From Leptoclinus maculatus (Eukaryota; Chordata; Actinopteri; Perciformes; Stichaeidae): a stretch of DNA of 64,000 nt. The stretch lies in NCBI GenBank assembly GCA_032191485.1, contig JAVDOI010000006.1, forward strand, positions 10,175,556 through 10,239,555, in the 5' to 3' direction. Under the pieces are notes generated by a model. That model saw only the letters and a program-made list of their open reading frames with translations, searched no databases and was not told the origin of the DNA. A program made the position numbers and the translations under genes. How positions within the stretch are numbered: the stretch's first letter is position 1; every line of letters begins with the position of its first letter. This document shows positions 24,370-38,927 of the stretch, one piece after another.

Positions 24370-24387
24370 GGGGGGGGGGGGGGGGGG
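24370..24387 (+). repeat. Poly-G run, 18 bases
   Basis: Uninterrupted G homopolymer in a purine-rich context. Confidence 0.92.
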
Positions 24388-24903
24388 TCGGGAGAAGTGA
24401 TACTCAATGCAACATTTTTTATTTATTTTTTTTTCCCTTCTATCCCAAGTAAGTTTGACTCCCTGTTATACTTGAAGGTGTCAATAGAGCTGCACCTGTC
24501 ACTGTATGTATGTATGTATGACTAACTATCATGGACACAAAAGAACAAGAGATTGACAGATTCAATATACCCGCAAATAGTACTGAAAATTGGAAATAAG
24601 TGGAAATAGTGTGTCTGTGTTAGAAATTAAATCGCAACTTTCACAGAAAAATCATTAATAGTAAAAAATAAAAAAATCTGTGTATTCTACTATATAAAAG
24701 TAGGAAATTATTAAATAATAACTAATAACATTTATTGTAATTTATTGACCAAAGATGAAGTTAAAGCCTAAAGATGTTTGTTCTTACAAATTAATTATTA
24801 TTAAATCACATTGTTGGTCCAAAGAGGTTATTTTATTTTGAGTGGGACAAGTTTATGGCTAGAGCTGAGGTAAATATACACAAGTTGTATTAATTTAATT
24901 TAG
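24388..24903. other. AT-rich non-coding stretch
   Basis: Strongly AT-rich, with a short GTAT tandem (24505-24520). It ends in TTTAATTTAG, which could be a weak splice acceptor for the candidate exon that follows. Confidence 0.5.
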
Positions 24904-25108
24904 TTTCACCGACCTGGTGAAAGAGAGGCCACGGAGCAAAAACAATGCCAAACTTATTCCATCATTGCCGAAGAGAGAAGATGGCAGCAGGGAGCGGAAA
25001 AAGAAAATGAAAGTAGGTCAGAAGGACTGCAGTGCTGCTGCACACCAGAGACAAATGGATTATTTCTTCACTTTGCAAAGGAAAAAAAGCCAAGACAGTG
25101 ATGAATGA
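24904..25108 (+). CDS. Candidate terminal exon with PIP-box-like motif (very tentative)
   Basis: An open frame of about 67 codons starts after a possible acceptor (AG at 24902-24903) and stops at TGA 25106-25108. The frame is not built from microsatellite repeats, unlike most others here. It is Lys/Arg/Ser rich and carries QRQMDYFF near its end, which fits the PCNA-binding PIP-box rule Q-x-x-(I/L/M)-x-x-(F/Y)-(F/Y). It then finishes in an acidic SQDSDE tail. AATAAA lies 180 bp downstream (25289-25294), as expected for a short 3' UTR. I do not recognise the protein, no upstream exon is visible, and there is no in-frame ATG at its beginning. Chance or a decayed gene fragment is at least as likely as a real exon. 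Confidence 0.2.
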
Positions 25109-25288
25109 ATTACAGTAAATTAATTAAAACATCTGGCATGGACTCTTCTCTAAATTTTGAAATGTGACAGTTTTTTTTCTCTGTAGTACAAAGATGTTCC
25201 AGGCGCTCACACCTTTTTTTATTCATTTTTTTTACCTAATGGAGTGATGCATGGTATACATGGAATTAATGTAGAGCTAAAACCTGAA

Positions 25289-25294
25289 AATAAA
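25289..25294 (+). promoter_or_regulatory. Possible polyadenylation signal AATAAA
   Basis: Canonical hexamer downstream of the candidate exon at 24904-25108. In AT-rich DNA this hexamer is common by chance. Confidence 0.25.
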
Positions 25295-26238
25295 AACTGA
25301 TCTCACCAAAGTCTGTCACTCATAATGCTTATTTTATTCGGAATAAAACATGTGTGGTTGAACGCTGCCAACACTGTTGTACTCACATATACTTCATACA
25401 TTTATAATTTTCTGCTAATTTAATTTCCTTACACTCAAGGTCATAAAATCTACTCTCCTCGGGAGGGACAAAGCTGTCACTAAGATTATAAAACATAAAA
25501 AGCAAATTGCCGGAGCACAGACAATAGAAATGTCTGCGCTCAGGTAGCCACAGTACAGTGAAACTATTTGAACAGCACCACCAGCTGCGAGTGCTCTCTG
25601 TCCTTATTATCACATCCTCAAATATACGCACACATGCCCGCATTTGCACACAGAGAACGGCCTAATGCTTCCTGAACAGGCTCATCTGAAGTTGTAATGG
25701 GTCAGGTATAAAGGGCTTTTTTGTGTGCATGTCAATCAGAGAAGTATGAAAGCCTATGAGCATGCAGAGAAAATGAGAGGTTTGCCACAAAGAAACATTC
25801 AGCCGCCTAAAATAATACCGCTCAGCAGCCATTCAGAGACTCTCTCACTTTAGCATATGAATCATAGTGAATAATTAAGTTTCTACCAGGGGAAAGGCCT
25901 TTAAATTAGATGGCAGCAGCGTTGAGAGGTGCCAAACTGAATAAATAAGTAGCGATAAAGATCTGATACTAGCTTTTTATTATTATGTCCAATGTGGTTT
26001 ATAAAATGTGAATACACCTGCAGCACGGTCACCAGACTCTGCTAGTGCAAAGTCATTGACAAATTCAGAAGAAGTCTTGAATGTGGTACACACCTCTGAA
26101 GTGGAGGGGTCAGAAATCCTTGCTTCCCCACACCGGACACACAATGACACACCCCCATGTGGTTACGTTTTTGGTTCATGAAGTAAATAACGCCGGAAGA
26201 AGACAGAGCAGCAGAGAGAAAGAGATGTGGGAGAGAGG
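25295..26238. other. Non-coding stretch
   Basis: Complex, moderately AT-rich sequence without recognisable gene or repeat. Confidence 0.5.
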
Positions 26239-26290
26239 AAGAGGAGGAGGAGGAGGAGGAGGAGGAGGAGGAGGAGGAGGAGGAGAAGGA
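26239..26290 (+). repeat. (GGA)n microsatellite
   Basis: Purine trinucleotide array of about 50 bp, imperfect at its 3' end. It yields spurious poly-Gly and poly-Leu frames. Confidence 0.95.
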
Positions 26291-26386
26291 GGAGCAGGAA
26301 ATGAACTAAACTCTGGTAAACTGCACCTGCAGGGATCTCCTCCTGTGTATAATGAGAGTGTTTAATGAGTGCACACTGCTTAACGC

Positions 26387-26501
<115 letters not shown>

Positions 26502-26734
26502 AATGTGATAATTGAATAGAGACACAGTCTTCATTCCAGCCCCCAGCACCCGCACAGGGAAAATAACTCATGAATACATTTTGTGTGTCCGTTGCACATT
26601 TCCGTTGTTCAAGTTGCTCTCTTCTGTTCCTGACGATTATTATATAGAGTGCCCATTGACGAACTGGGGGAATAATATTACAGTTAATTGCTCTAATAAA
26701 AACAGGAAATATGAATAATTAAAACATATTACTT

Positions 26735-26825
26735 AATCTAAATGCAGGTGGAGTATAGCTCTGTGGTACGGAGGCCTTAGTAAGCCACTCGGGCTGAGAA
26801 TCAGCCTGTGTGTTCTGGGAGTACT
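26735..26825 (+). repeat. Possible degenerate tRNA-derived SINE piece
   Basis: AGTATAGCTCTGTGGTACGG resembles a tRNA A box in the D-arm region. No acceptable B box follows at the expected distance. Recorded only as a weak resemblance. Confidence 0.15.
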
Positions 26826-26854
26826 ACAATGCTTCCTGTAGGCTTAAACACGCG

Positions 26855-26858
<4 letters not shown>

Positions 26859-26923
<65 letters not shown>
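26859..26923. repeat. (GT)n microsatellite
   Basis: Pure array of 65 bp. Confidence 0.97.
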
Positions 26924-26925
<2 letters not shown>

Positions 26926-28603
26926 GTGGGGCGGGAGGACATGCAATGATGTAAACAAAACGTGCGATGAGACAGATGATGCAAAACAGGAAAGCAAGGA
27001 AACGCCAGACAATGAACAAATAAAATTAATTGTGGGACAATTTAATGAGATGTTTATTGCATAGAAGAGACCAGGACATGAAAAAAAAGGGGATGTGAGA
27101 GGGAGAAAGAGAGAAAGGGAGGGATGGGGGAGGTGGTGGAAGAGATGAGCAGCTCAATTTATCAAGCCCCTTTGCTGGGGGAGACTAATTAATTTGTTTG
27201 TGTGATTGCTTTTCCACACAGTGCACATATGCACACACATATTCACCAACACGCACAAAGACCGCACGCACACACCCACACACACAAACACACACCACTG
27301 CCACCTAGCCAACCTGACAGACCTCAGCACACACACTGGCAAAGTGTACAGATCTCTTTATCTCTCTCCGTATTTCTTTTGATATCTGCTTTTCCCTTTC
27401 ACTATCTCACTCTTTATTTCCTTGTCTTTTGTTTGGTTTTCCTCTTGTTAATACCCAAAATTGAGCCACACAGTCTCTCTCTCTCTCTCTCTCTCTGTGC
27501 TCTCCCTCGCTGTGCTCCACAAGTTTGTTGAGTAAACTGCATTGAGGGGATTCTTACTTTGCCGAGCGACAAAAGGAGAGTCAATCAAAACAGAAACCTT
27601 GAACCTATCCCTCGCCTAATATCTGCTGAGACAGAAGAAGCACGAGGGGGGAAACGGTGACGAGTGAGTCTTTTGTTTAGTTCACTGCTGAACATGGATT
27701 TCACAAAATGAAGAGAATAAATTGACGGACTGAAAATTAAATACAAAAAAGATTCCAGATAAAGAAATGAGTCAGTGGCATCGGCCAGCATTACAATATA
27801 ATAGTTTGATTAAGGCATTCAGCAACTTGGCCCAGCAACCTGAGTGTCAGTGAGTTGTTTAACAAAGTAAATGTCGCAAAGAACATTTTATTTTTTATTA
27901 TTTTTATTTCGGTATATATTTATTTACAGAACCCCTTGTGATGGTAATTTGAATGGTAAATAACAATAAAACTGTTTATTAGATATCACCTTTTCATTCA
28001 TTCATACAACAGGAATAACCTGTCCTGTTCCCTTCTCATAATGCAGATACCACATACAGTAAACATCAGTTAGATTTCCAACCGGAAATTGTGCCAGGGC
28101 AGGTCCTTAATGAGCAGTTTTCAGTGTTTCGCAGGTCATCTTTGGCCATTTCATCTGTATTAGACGGTATACCTTTAATTGTTTTAGGCCTGCCAGGAAC
28201 ACAAGCTGTGTTCGCTTATAATTAACATTAAGATGACGTTTTTTTAAGTTAGCAGTAGCTTAGCTAACTTTGACCAACAATAGTCCCACCATTTTTTTGT
28301 GGTGAATATTGATACTATTTCTTGGAAATTGGTTTTAAGCTAACGTTATTTGACTACCAAACACGAGTATCAAAATAAAAAGCAAAGAATGGCCCGACCA
28401 TTCGTACACTGATTCTTCCACTGATACTCTTTTGTGTCCGACGGAGCTCCTGGTAGAGTGGTGTTAACGGAGAGCTTAGTGGGATGGCGTGTCCAAACAG
28501 GTTGTAGGCAGTTCATTTATCATGCATGCTTCATACTTGTCTGGAGGCACACAAGCATAGGAATTTAATTATCAGCAATGATTTGGGAGGGGGCATTTAC
28601 AAA
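26924..28603. other. Non-coding stretch
   Basis: CA-rich patch (27230-27296), CT array (27473-27496), a long AT-rich part (27860-28000) and an 8-bp-arm hairpin AAGTTAGC/GCTAACTT (28246-28270). No gene recognised. Confidence 0.55.
27473..27496. repeat. (CT)n microsatellite
   Basis: CT array of 24 bp. Confidence 0.94.
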
Positions 28604-28790
28604 ACACTTGTGCTTTTTTCATATAGGCTTTTTTTCACAGCCGATTTTTTCACTTGTCAGAGTAGAAAAAAAGCACAGGTGTGAATAATAATAATAATAA
28701 TATTAACAATGACTCTGTTCTATTCAAGTGTCCCAGCACGCCATGACATGACAGTGAGCCGGCATGGCCAATACCAGGACCATGAAACCA
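28604..28790 (+). repeat. Interspersed repeat R1, copy 1
   Basis: This copy aligns along its length with 38928-39115. Shared words in the same order include CTGTTCTATTC, CCATGACA, GACAGTGAGCC and CAATACCAGGACC, with many substitutions and small indels. An ATA trinucleotide run (about 28687-28701) is an insertion specific to this copy. I believe the family is widespread in teleosts, but I cannot name it. The motif TTGTTGCTAACATTGG near 29490 resembles a stretch near 39209 and suggests the unit may extend well beyond the clear alignment. Confidence 0.65.
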
Positions 28791-29382
28791 AAGCAGCCAT
28801 TAACATAATTACATTTATTAATTACACTTAGTTTTAGCCTAGATCTGTATACCTGCCAATGATTTTACCCACACTACTTATATGAAATCAAATCTATTTC
28901 ACTCTGCATTAATGCATGGGGACACATAATGCTTTGTGGACAATCACAATGTCATACCATTACATATTTTGTACCGGGCACAGTGTTTACACTGTGCTAA
29001 AATTACAGTACAATGGCCAGTAATGACAATAGTAGTTTGTGGCAGGTTTCAACCAACTAAATTGCACAGTAACAAGCGTAGTTGCGGTCAACTCGAGTAT
29101 CCTTCACTTCACCTGGTTCAGCACAGCGGCTTATCTGCTCGCGCTTCGTGTGGCTGTTTGTGTCTTTGTGTGTATATTTGTAGGAGCTCAGCCCGACAGA
29201 GAGAGCAGAGCAAATGTGCGCTGCAGCGTGATAATAAATGACATCAAAACATGAAAAAGCACCAGTAACTTATCAATACTACGATCTTTAATTATTTAGC
29301 ACCGAGGCCCGTTTAATAACGGCTTTCGTAATGCAACCCTTACTTCAGATAACGTAAAAAGCGAAAGGCCCTCGCTAGCGTC
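28791..29382. other. Non-coding stretch between R1 and the 34-bp hairpin
   Basis: AT-rich at first, then complex sequence. It may be the interior of the R1 element. Confidence 0.4.
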
Positions 29383-29461
29383 AGTGTTCATTTTGGGCTG
29401 CTGTAGAAACATGCCGCCATCTTGCACCGGCATGTTTCTACAGCAGCCCAGAATGAACTCT
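29383..29461. repeat. Long inverted repeat (34-bp arms) with YY1 motif
   Basis: The arms 29383-29416 and 29428-29461 are complementary with two mismatches and flank the 11-nt loop CCATCTTGCAC. GCCGCCATCTTG (29413-29424), a textbook YY1 site, spans the left arm end and loop. The arm word GGCTGCTGTAGAAACATG is one I recall from an abundant teleost repeat, so this is probably a fold-back copy of a repeat terminus. Confidence 0.9.
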
Positions 29462-30923
29462 GTGGAAGACTTCAGTGCACCGGAGTTGTTGCTAACATTG
29501 GGCTAACCGCCTTCACTTTAATCAGCAGCTGGCTGATAAGCAAGTCGCAGGAGCTAGGCCTGGGTTTCCTCCTGGGTCTGGAGGAGTTGTAACATTTATT
29601 CACCGACAAATAAACTGTACACACACTGCACCGCCACGGTCACAGCTGTAACATTACTGCTAGCCCTTATACTCATCATCACACACACACGCTCTCTCTC
29701 TCGACCGGACACTCGCTAACGTTACGCCAGGCTTGCAATACACTGGTGGAAGCACAGCTGTACCACAAGATGAGCCTAAAACCAACTAGTCTGGGCAAGA
29801 AGAGAGAGATCAACCAATATATCAGAGTCAGCCAGGTCAAGGTTTCCAAAGAGACTAACTATATAGGTCACTGAACACCCACCACCCGTCAAGCACACAG
29901 ACACATAAACAACCATAGCACACACAATAACCGGCTACCACCAACTCCACAGCGCTTTAATCCTTTGCAGGTGACTGCTGTGTCTGCTGGTTAGGGAGGA
30001 AGAGCCATACATATGCTTATTTGAAACAAGAGAGGGTGAAAAAGTGTTTTAAGGGAAAACTGCATGTGCAAAAACGTTTGTAGTTTCTAATAATGTTACT
30101 AGTTTCCGTTTCTTAGATGATGATAATGATGGTGACATAGTATCATACCAACAAATGGTATTAAACTATGTAATGGCATGAGGTTAATAGTAATATTTGT
30201 GTATGAACTGCAGCTGTGCAAGTGTGTGTGTGTGTGCTGTGTGATGAATTGAGTCAATTTTAATGGAAAGTTGGCTGCAGGCATAAAATTGTGGATCTGA
30301 ACTATGGGTTCATTGTCACATTAGATGTAAAAAATATTCAGATTTAGCAGGTGTGCCAAATGCTGTTGTTGACAGTGACAGGTGTTGGTGATTTAATCCG
30401 TGGCGTTTTACTCTCACCTGGCCCATTCAATCAGGAGAATAGCCTTTTCAGCGTAATCTTTTGAAATGCTGAGAATTTAAAGCAGTTTTAGCAAAGGTGT
30501 TGGTGGGTTGGCCTGAATGTGTCTTCAACACTGTTACGCACATGTTTATAGGTGATAAGCAAAGACCGAGTGTTAAACTCTTGGCAAGCCTGGGCAATGT
30601 TGCAAACACTAAAAGACGGAGAGGAAAAGACACAAATATGCACATATATGCTTGCACCTGTCTGGACAAAGCTGGTGGGTTGATGTGCCTTGGCCTCTGG
30701 TCACAGTTTAATTAAACTGCACATCACTATGTTGCACACTCAGTGAAATACAGCTGAGACAAATTGTGTTTCTCTCTAGTTATTTGCCTTTGCCTTCTCT
30801 CCACTCTCTCTGTAAAATGAAGCTTTTATCCCTCTCTCTACTGTTTCCTGTTTCTGTCTTTAACTAGCTCAGTTCCTGTTTTTCTATGGTTGCTTATGTT
30901 CTTTGGCTCTCTCTTTTTCTCTG

Positions 30924-30929
<6 letters not shown>

Positions 30930-30958
<29 letters not shown>
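30930..30958. repeat. (CA)n microsatellite
   Basis: CA array of 29 bp. Confidence 0.96.
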
Positions 30959-30960
<2 letters not shown>

Positions 30961-31878
30961 CACAGTACTAACATGCTAAATCATGCAACCTAAGGTGCAG
31001 AAGCTTCTTCCCGTTCTCTCCTCTTTCTCGAGTGGTATTAGGATGTCCTGCAGAGCAGAGCAGTGTGTCTTCCGCTGCTGGGTTGGAACTGCAGGCTCAC
31101 ACTGGAAAGCTAAAGCCTCCAGCCTGCCTCCACTCCACTTTACTTGTCAGTTGGGCCACTTTTTATCCTGACCTTCAGGATGCTCACAGAGGGATAGGTC
31201 ACAGCTCACAGAGGGCTGGGAACTAGTCAATGTGAAACAAGTCACTGTATGTATGTATTTACGATGCCAAAAACACAGTGCCAAGACCGCAGTGCCACAT
31301 CAGATGTGGAGAAGTGCAGCTTAATGAAAACAGAGGCTTTATCTCGCATCATACAAACATACACCGACACAACTCGCTATCTCTTGACTGGTCAGACAAG
31401 CAAAAAGGTGTCCGGATCACTTGGCTCACAGCCACAAACAAACTGAGCGTTAACACACACAATCAACACCACACACCTCTGGCCACTGGTGCCTGGGTGA
31501 ACCGGAGGGGCAATAATTGAAAGTTGGCTCGCTTCAGAGAGCATGACACAAAACCAAGAGGGGAACCAAGAGCATTTTCGCACTGTTTTTATGTGGGGGT
31601 TAGTAGGTACTTGGGATAGGTCAGAAGGGGTGTCTGGCCCTGCCCAGTGGCCAAGCTCAGGGGTTGGGGTAAAGGCAGAGAGGGGGCAGGGAGAGGGTTA
31701 AGTCCCGGCTGCCATGGCTAATGCCTCAATCTTCTTGCCCCCCTCGCTACAACAACACGGGATCAACAAAGACAGGATCAACAAAGCTCCAGCCAAAATC
31801 CTCCGACGCACTGACACAGAAAATTCCCAGTCCTCCCCAGGCCGCACAGGGAACAGCAAACACACACTTATACACACT

Positions 31879-31900
31879 CACACACACACACACACACACA
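31879..31900. repeat. (CA)n microsatellite
   Basis: CA array of 22 bp. Confidence 0.94.
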
Positions 31901-32331
31901 TACACATATCGCCGACTGCTTAGGGAACAATAAACAAAGGCGGTAAATACAGCTGCAGACGGCTGGGCAGATAACAGCCAATCCCTATCCCCAACTTGTT
32001 CCGTGGCTCAGTGGCTACTGACTGCCCTCTGCAGCTCGCTGCCTTGGCCATGCCTTCTACACAGCACAAACACCTGCTGCTTAATGCTTCAACTCACTCA
32101 ATCACAGCAAAGTTTCTCTCTTCCTGGTTGTGTAAAACTTCTCTCCATTTGCAGCTTTTTTTTCCATGATTTTTAGTGCGGTTTCTAATTTGTGTGCAGC
32201 TGTTTAATGATTTCATTGTCATTCATCCAGTTTGGAATAATGTCATAATAATTACTCACTCTTCCTTTTTGCTAGCAGACAGCATAAGCTAACACACATT
32301 CACGCTGACAAACATGAATGTACTTATAGTA

Positions 32332-33307
32332 TAGTGCTGGGCGGTATAGTATACCGGTTTAATTTCCCTTATGATATGAATTTTTCACACACCGTCATAC
32401 CGGTGCATAGCCGAAACAACTGCTGTAACTCTTCAACAGGCAGCTACATATATTGTTCGCCGCTTAGAGCGCAACAGTCGGAGCTAGTTCTCGTATGTGT
32501 ATTGAGAGGGACCCCTAATCATGGTTATAACTTTATAACACAGCAATTAATAACCCACAACTAACGCTCTTTAACAGGGCAAAACACCACGACACAACAG
32601 TTTGTGACACATAAACAATTTGTAACACTAATAATTGTACATTTATAAAATTACACCACCGAACGGCATGCTGGGTACAGCTCGCTAGCTAGCTAGCCCG
32701 CTAGCACAACAGTCTGTTAACAGCTGGGAGAAGCTCCATCGCTACAGTAACGTTACATTAACGAACAGAACAGAGCGATGCAGGATGAACAAAGACAGAC
32801 CGGAGATGCACCAATAGTAACGGTAACAGTAACGTTAGCGCGAGTGAAACATATTGAAGACAAAGGGTCAGACATCGCTTGAAGAGGCATTTGCTCGAAG
32901 CAGCATATGACAAGAAAAGCAAGCGGTGGAGCGACATTACGAACGCAATAACGATCCAGCTATGCAAGGACATGGTCCCGCTACAGACAGTCGAGAAAGA
33001 CGGGTTCAGAGCAATGATTAAAACACTGGATTCAAGGTATGTCTTAACCGGGGCGAAAATACTTCAGCCAAACTGCTATCCCAACATTATACGAACAAAC
33101 GAGCACACCCTATAGTAAGCAAAGCCTTTATACATGATGACATTAACATGTTTTTATATTCTATGTACTCCTGACAGTAGAGTAAGCCACTATAAACCTA
33201 TATCAAAACACAGTCAAGGAAAAAAAAAATACCGTGATATACCGTGAAACCGCCAGAATCTTAAAAAATACCGTGATACACATTTTTGGTCATACCGCCC
33301 AGCACTA
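32332..33307 (+). mobile_element. hAT transposon (ZBED-type), internally deleted, 976 bp
   Basis: The ends are exact 16-bp inverted repeats, TAGTGCTGGGCGGTAT at 32332-32347 and its complement at 33292-33307. They are flanked by a perfect 8-bp target-site duplication TTATAGTA (32324-32331 and 33308-33315). TAGTG fits the hAT terminus rule. Subterminal sequence is rich in ATACCG/CGGTAT words (for example 32350-32357, 33229-33300), likely transposase binding sites. The interior keeps a short in-frame relic of a hAT transposase (32858-33115), so the copy derives from an autonomous parent by deletion. The perfect duplication suggests a younger insertion than the other two hAT copies here. Confidence 0.92.
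32858..33115 (+). pseudogene. hAT (ZBED-like) transposase fragment
   Basis: The frame is open from 32858 after a TGA and ends with TAG at 33113-33115. It has no in-frame ATG at the start, so it is a relic. Counting from the codon at 32879 it contains W17, SDIT (18-21), KDMVPLQTVEKDGF (30-43) and LDSRY (50-54). This order matches hAT transposases and domesticated ZBED proteins in the segment between the BED zinc finger and the RNase-H-like catalytic core (ITxAI, KDMxPLxTVExxGF, LDPRY). The BED finger, catalytic DDE residues and the C-terminal dimerisation region are all missing, so it cannot encode an active transposase. Confidence 0.75.
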
Positions 33308-33390
33308 TTATAGTATATATGAACTCTTAAAAATGCACACTGACACACCCATGAGCACAAAGGGGGCAGAAAAAGGCCATATAGGCAGAG

Positions 33391-33426
33391 CCAGACATTG
33401 CTGCGTTTGTGCGCAGCAATGTCTGG
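33391..33426. repeat. Perfect 15-bp inverted repeat (hairpin)
   Basis: CCAGACATTGCTGCG (33391-33405) and its exact complement (33412-33426) flank the loop TTTGTG. It sits 84 bp downstream of the hAT element. Confidence 0.9.
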
Positions 33427-33740
33427 ATGGAAAGACGGAGAGATAGACTCCCTGCAAAAGGAAGCGATAGAGAGAAAGAGAGAGGCAGAGAGTGTTAGAG
33501 AAAGAGAGAGGGAGGAGGTGGGAGGTACAGCAGCCCTGCATGCAGAGGGGTGTTTGATGTAATCCAGGAAGTTAGTTCAGTAACTCCATCCCTCCGTCCC
33601 TCCGTCTTAGTGAAGGACAGGAGAAGGAGGGATGAAGGAGGCCCTTGTCTGGAGAGCCAGGGGTTTTCCACATCTGTCCTCCGCATTGTAGCCAGCCTCT
33701 CTAAACAGCCCAGGAGTCTGTTATGGCTGAGCGAGGCGCT

Positions 33741-33764
<24 letters not shown>
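33741..33764. repeat. (CA)n microsatellite
   Basis: CA array of 24 bp. Confidence 0.94.
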
Positions 33765-33771
<7 letters not shown>

Positions 33772-33914
33772 ACAGCAGCTATGTCTGAGTGAGCCTTGTG
33801 GAACGCTTTAACACTGATTGCAGTTAAGCGTTAAATCATCCATACTAAAGTTACCAGTGAGAGAAAACACATCAGGACACAATTCATAGCTGGGCGATGT
33901 CTGTGTTTGCTGCA

Positions 33915-33937
33915 TGTGTGTGTGTGTGTGTGTGTGT
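33915..33937. repeat. (GT)n microsatellite
   Basis: GT array of 23 bp. Confidence 0.94.
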
Positions 33938-34850
33938 TTATGAAACGCCAGTCACGCAACACTGCCCTGACTGCTGAAGGGATCCTTGTCTTTCTTCTTT
34001 TTCCCTTCCCTCTTTTTTTTTCTCTGGAATGCTCTCTAACACGCACTCGCCTTTTTTTTCTTTTTACAAAAACATGACAGGTTGCTCCCCAAACCCCACT
34101 CCACACCGTACCACCAGCAACCCGCTACCCACCCACCCCTACTCCCAAACCCTTCAGCTGTTACCTGGCAACTCTTTCCTACTTTCAGTGGGTAGGTGCC
34201 ACATAAACAGAGATGAGCACATTCACCGACACATCTTCTATAGCGTAACGCGTGCACTACACTGGCTAAGCTCTACAGTCAGGCCCGAGGCATGAGCTGC
34301 AGGGAGGGAGGACTCATTCATATCTGCTCATGTGTGCCCCTTGTGGTTACAAACGAGAACGACTATAAATACTGTGTACTCCGTCAAATAGGATTAGATT
34401 CTCCCGCAGAATAATGGGAAGTTTTCAGGCAAAGAAAGCAATGCAACCCCAAATCCAACTTCTGCACTTCTTAACACAAAGTTACACATTACAAGTTACA
34501 AGAGTGCCTTATTTTAGGCTGTCACAACCAAAGGTTATTAAATGGTCACCTGCCTTGCACAATGCAGCGCCTCTTATTTCTTGCATAGAATTTCCTCTGA
34601 GTCAGTTTCTCAGCAAAGCAGTCACTCAACATTATTTCTTTCATTCTCTCCATTTCAACCATTTTATGCTCATCTCAGCAGGCTGACATGTCATTGTAGT
34701 GGGCGTTTGACAGTCAAACACATTTCAATGTAATTGCCACCTCATAACGTCATAATTACCATAAACGCTACAGCACTCACTACTGAGAGGCTTGACAATA
34801 ATGGGAAAGCTGTAATGATAGGTGTGTATCATGGGAGCGCTCACATACAC

Positions 34851-34855
<5 letters not shown>

Positions 34856-34922
<67 letters not shown>
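34856..34922. repeat. (CA)n microsatellite
   Basis: Pure CA array of 67 bp, preceded by CA with T and G interruptions. Confidence 0.97.
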
Positions 34923-34925
<3 letters not shown>

Positions 34926-35224
34926 GGCCAAAACAGCATTGTTCCCACATGTCTACCCTGGTCCTGGTCCTGCTTTTTTGCCATTTCTCTTCATGGAGAT
35001 ATCTCCCATTTAATTCAATTAAAACTTTTAAACAACCTAATTGGAAACAACTGCCTGGAAAAATTAAATTACATAAACAAAACTATTCTGACAGATTACG
35101 TCTAATATTAGGCATCTGGGCCTTATTAGGCTCCAGTAATAACAGTACCAGCACACGGGGAGGACAGGGGAGCAAGCCATTTTCTGCTGTATTAGCTTGA
35201 CTGACCACGCAACCAGAAGGTGGG

Positions 35225-35225
<1 letters not shown>
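34923..35225. other. Non-coding spacer
   Basis: Complex AT-rich sequence between two long arrays of opposite repeat strand. Nothing recognised. Confidence 0.5.

Positions 35226-35308
<83 letters not shown>
35226..35308. repeat. (GT)n microsatellite
   Basis: Pure GT array of 83 bp. Confidence 0.97.
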
Positions 35309-38322
<3,014 letters not shown>

Positions 38323-38416
38323 TGTGTGCATGTGTGTGTGTCTCAGGAAACAGGATGGCTTCAGAAGATTTATCACTGCTTGATCAGGTTGCGAGTGACT
38401 TACTGCTGTTACCCAT

Positions 38417-38436
38417 CCCCCCCCCCCCCCCCCCCC
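38417..38436 (+). repeat. Poly-C run, 20 bases
   Basis: Uninterrupted C homopolymer. Confidence 0.92.
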
Positions 38437-38927
38437 TCCTTTGCCCAGGGGCCAGGGTGGTATATCAGCCTCTATATGACACACGCACACACGCACACAC
38501 GCTCACACATGTGCAGGAGCACACACATAGCAGGGCAGTATATCAGCTTGTCTGCGACAGGCTCTGTGTGTGTCTCTCCCATCATCTGGCCATTAGACAG
38601 TAATGGCTGGGAGAGGAGAGTAGGGTTTCCCTGTGGGCTCAATACAACAGCATTTATTACACACAACAGAAGCACCATCCTGGCCCTGCCACTCACTGGA
38701 GAGGGAGAGGGAGAGGAGGGAGGGAGGGAGGGGGGGGGGGGAGAAAAAAAACAGGCCGAGATAAAGGGGAGGGGGTGTAGGGAATAGGTAGCGTGTCAGG
38801 AGTTCAGGGGAAATTTGTGTACTCTCTTGTTTAGGTGTTTATTCACGTCCGGATGCATGTGCGGTTAAAGAGAGACTGTGTAACCTTTGACAGAAGAAAT
38901 GACACAATAGCAATAAATCATACCCTT
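38437..38927. other. Non-coding stretch
   Basis: Contains a GGGA/poly-G purine block (38699-38742) followed by an A run. The part from about 38869 may be the beginning of the R1 repeat copy 2. Confidence 0.5.
38699..38742 (+). repeat. GGGA/poly-G purine block
   Basis: GAGAGGG and GGGA units ending in a G run of about a dozen. It has G-quadruplex potential on the plus strand. Confidence 0.8.

Larger units (their letters stand above)
29462..32323. other. Non-coding stretch
   Basis: Begins with sequence that may belong to R1. Otherwise complex DNA with CA arrays (30930-30958, 31879-31900). No gene recognised. Confidence 0.55.
33427..34855. other. Non-coding stretch
   Basis: GA-rich patch (33430-33520), short CA (33741-33764) and GT (33915-33937) arrays, then complex sequence. 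No gene recognised. Confidence 0.55.

Noticed and set aside
26735..26825. tRNA gene
   Set aside because: A-box resemblance only; no B box or cloverleaf pairing.
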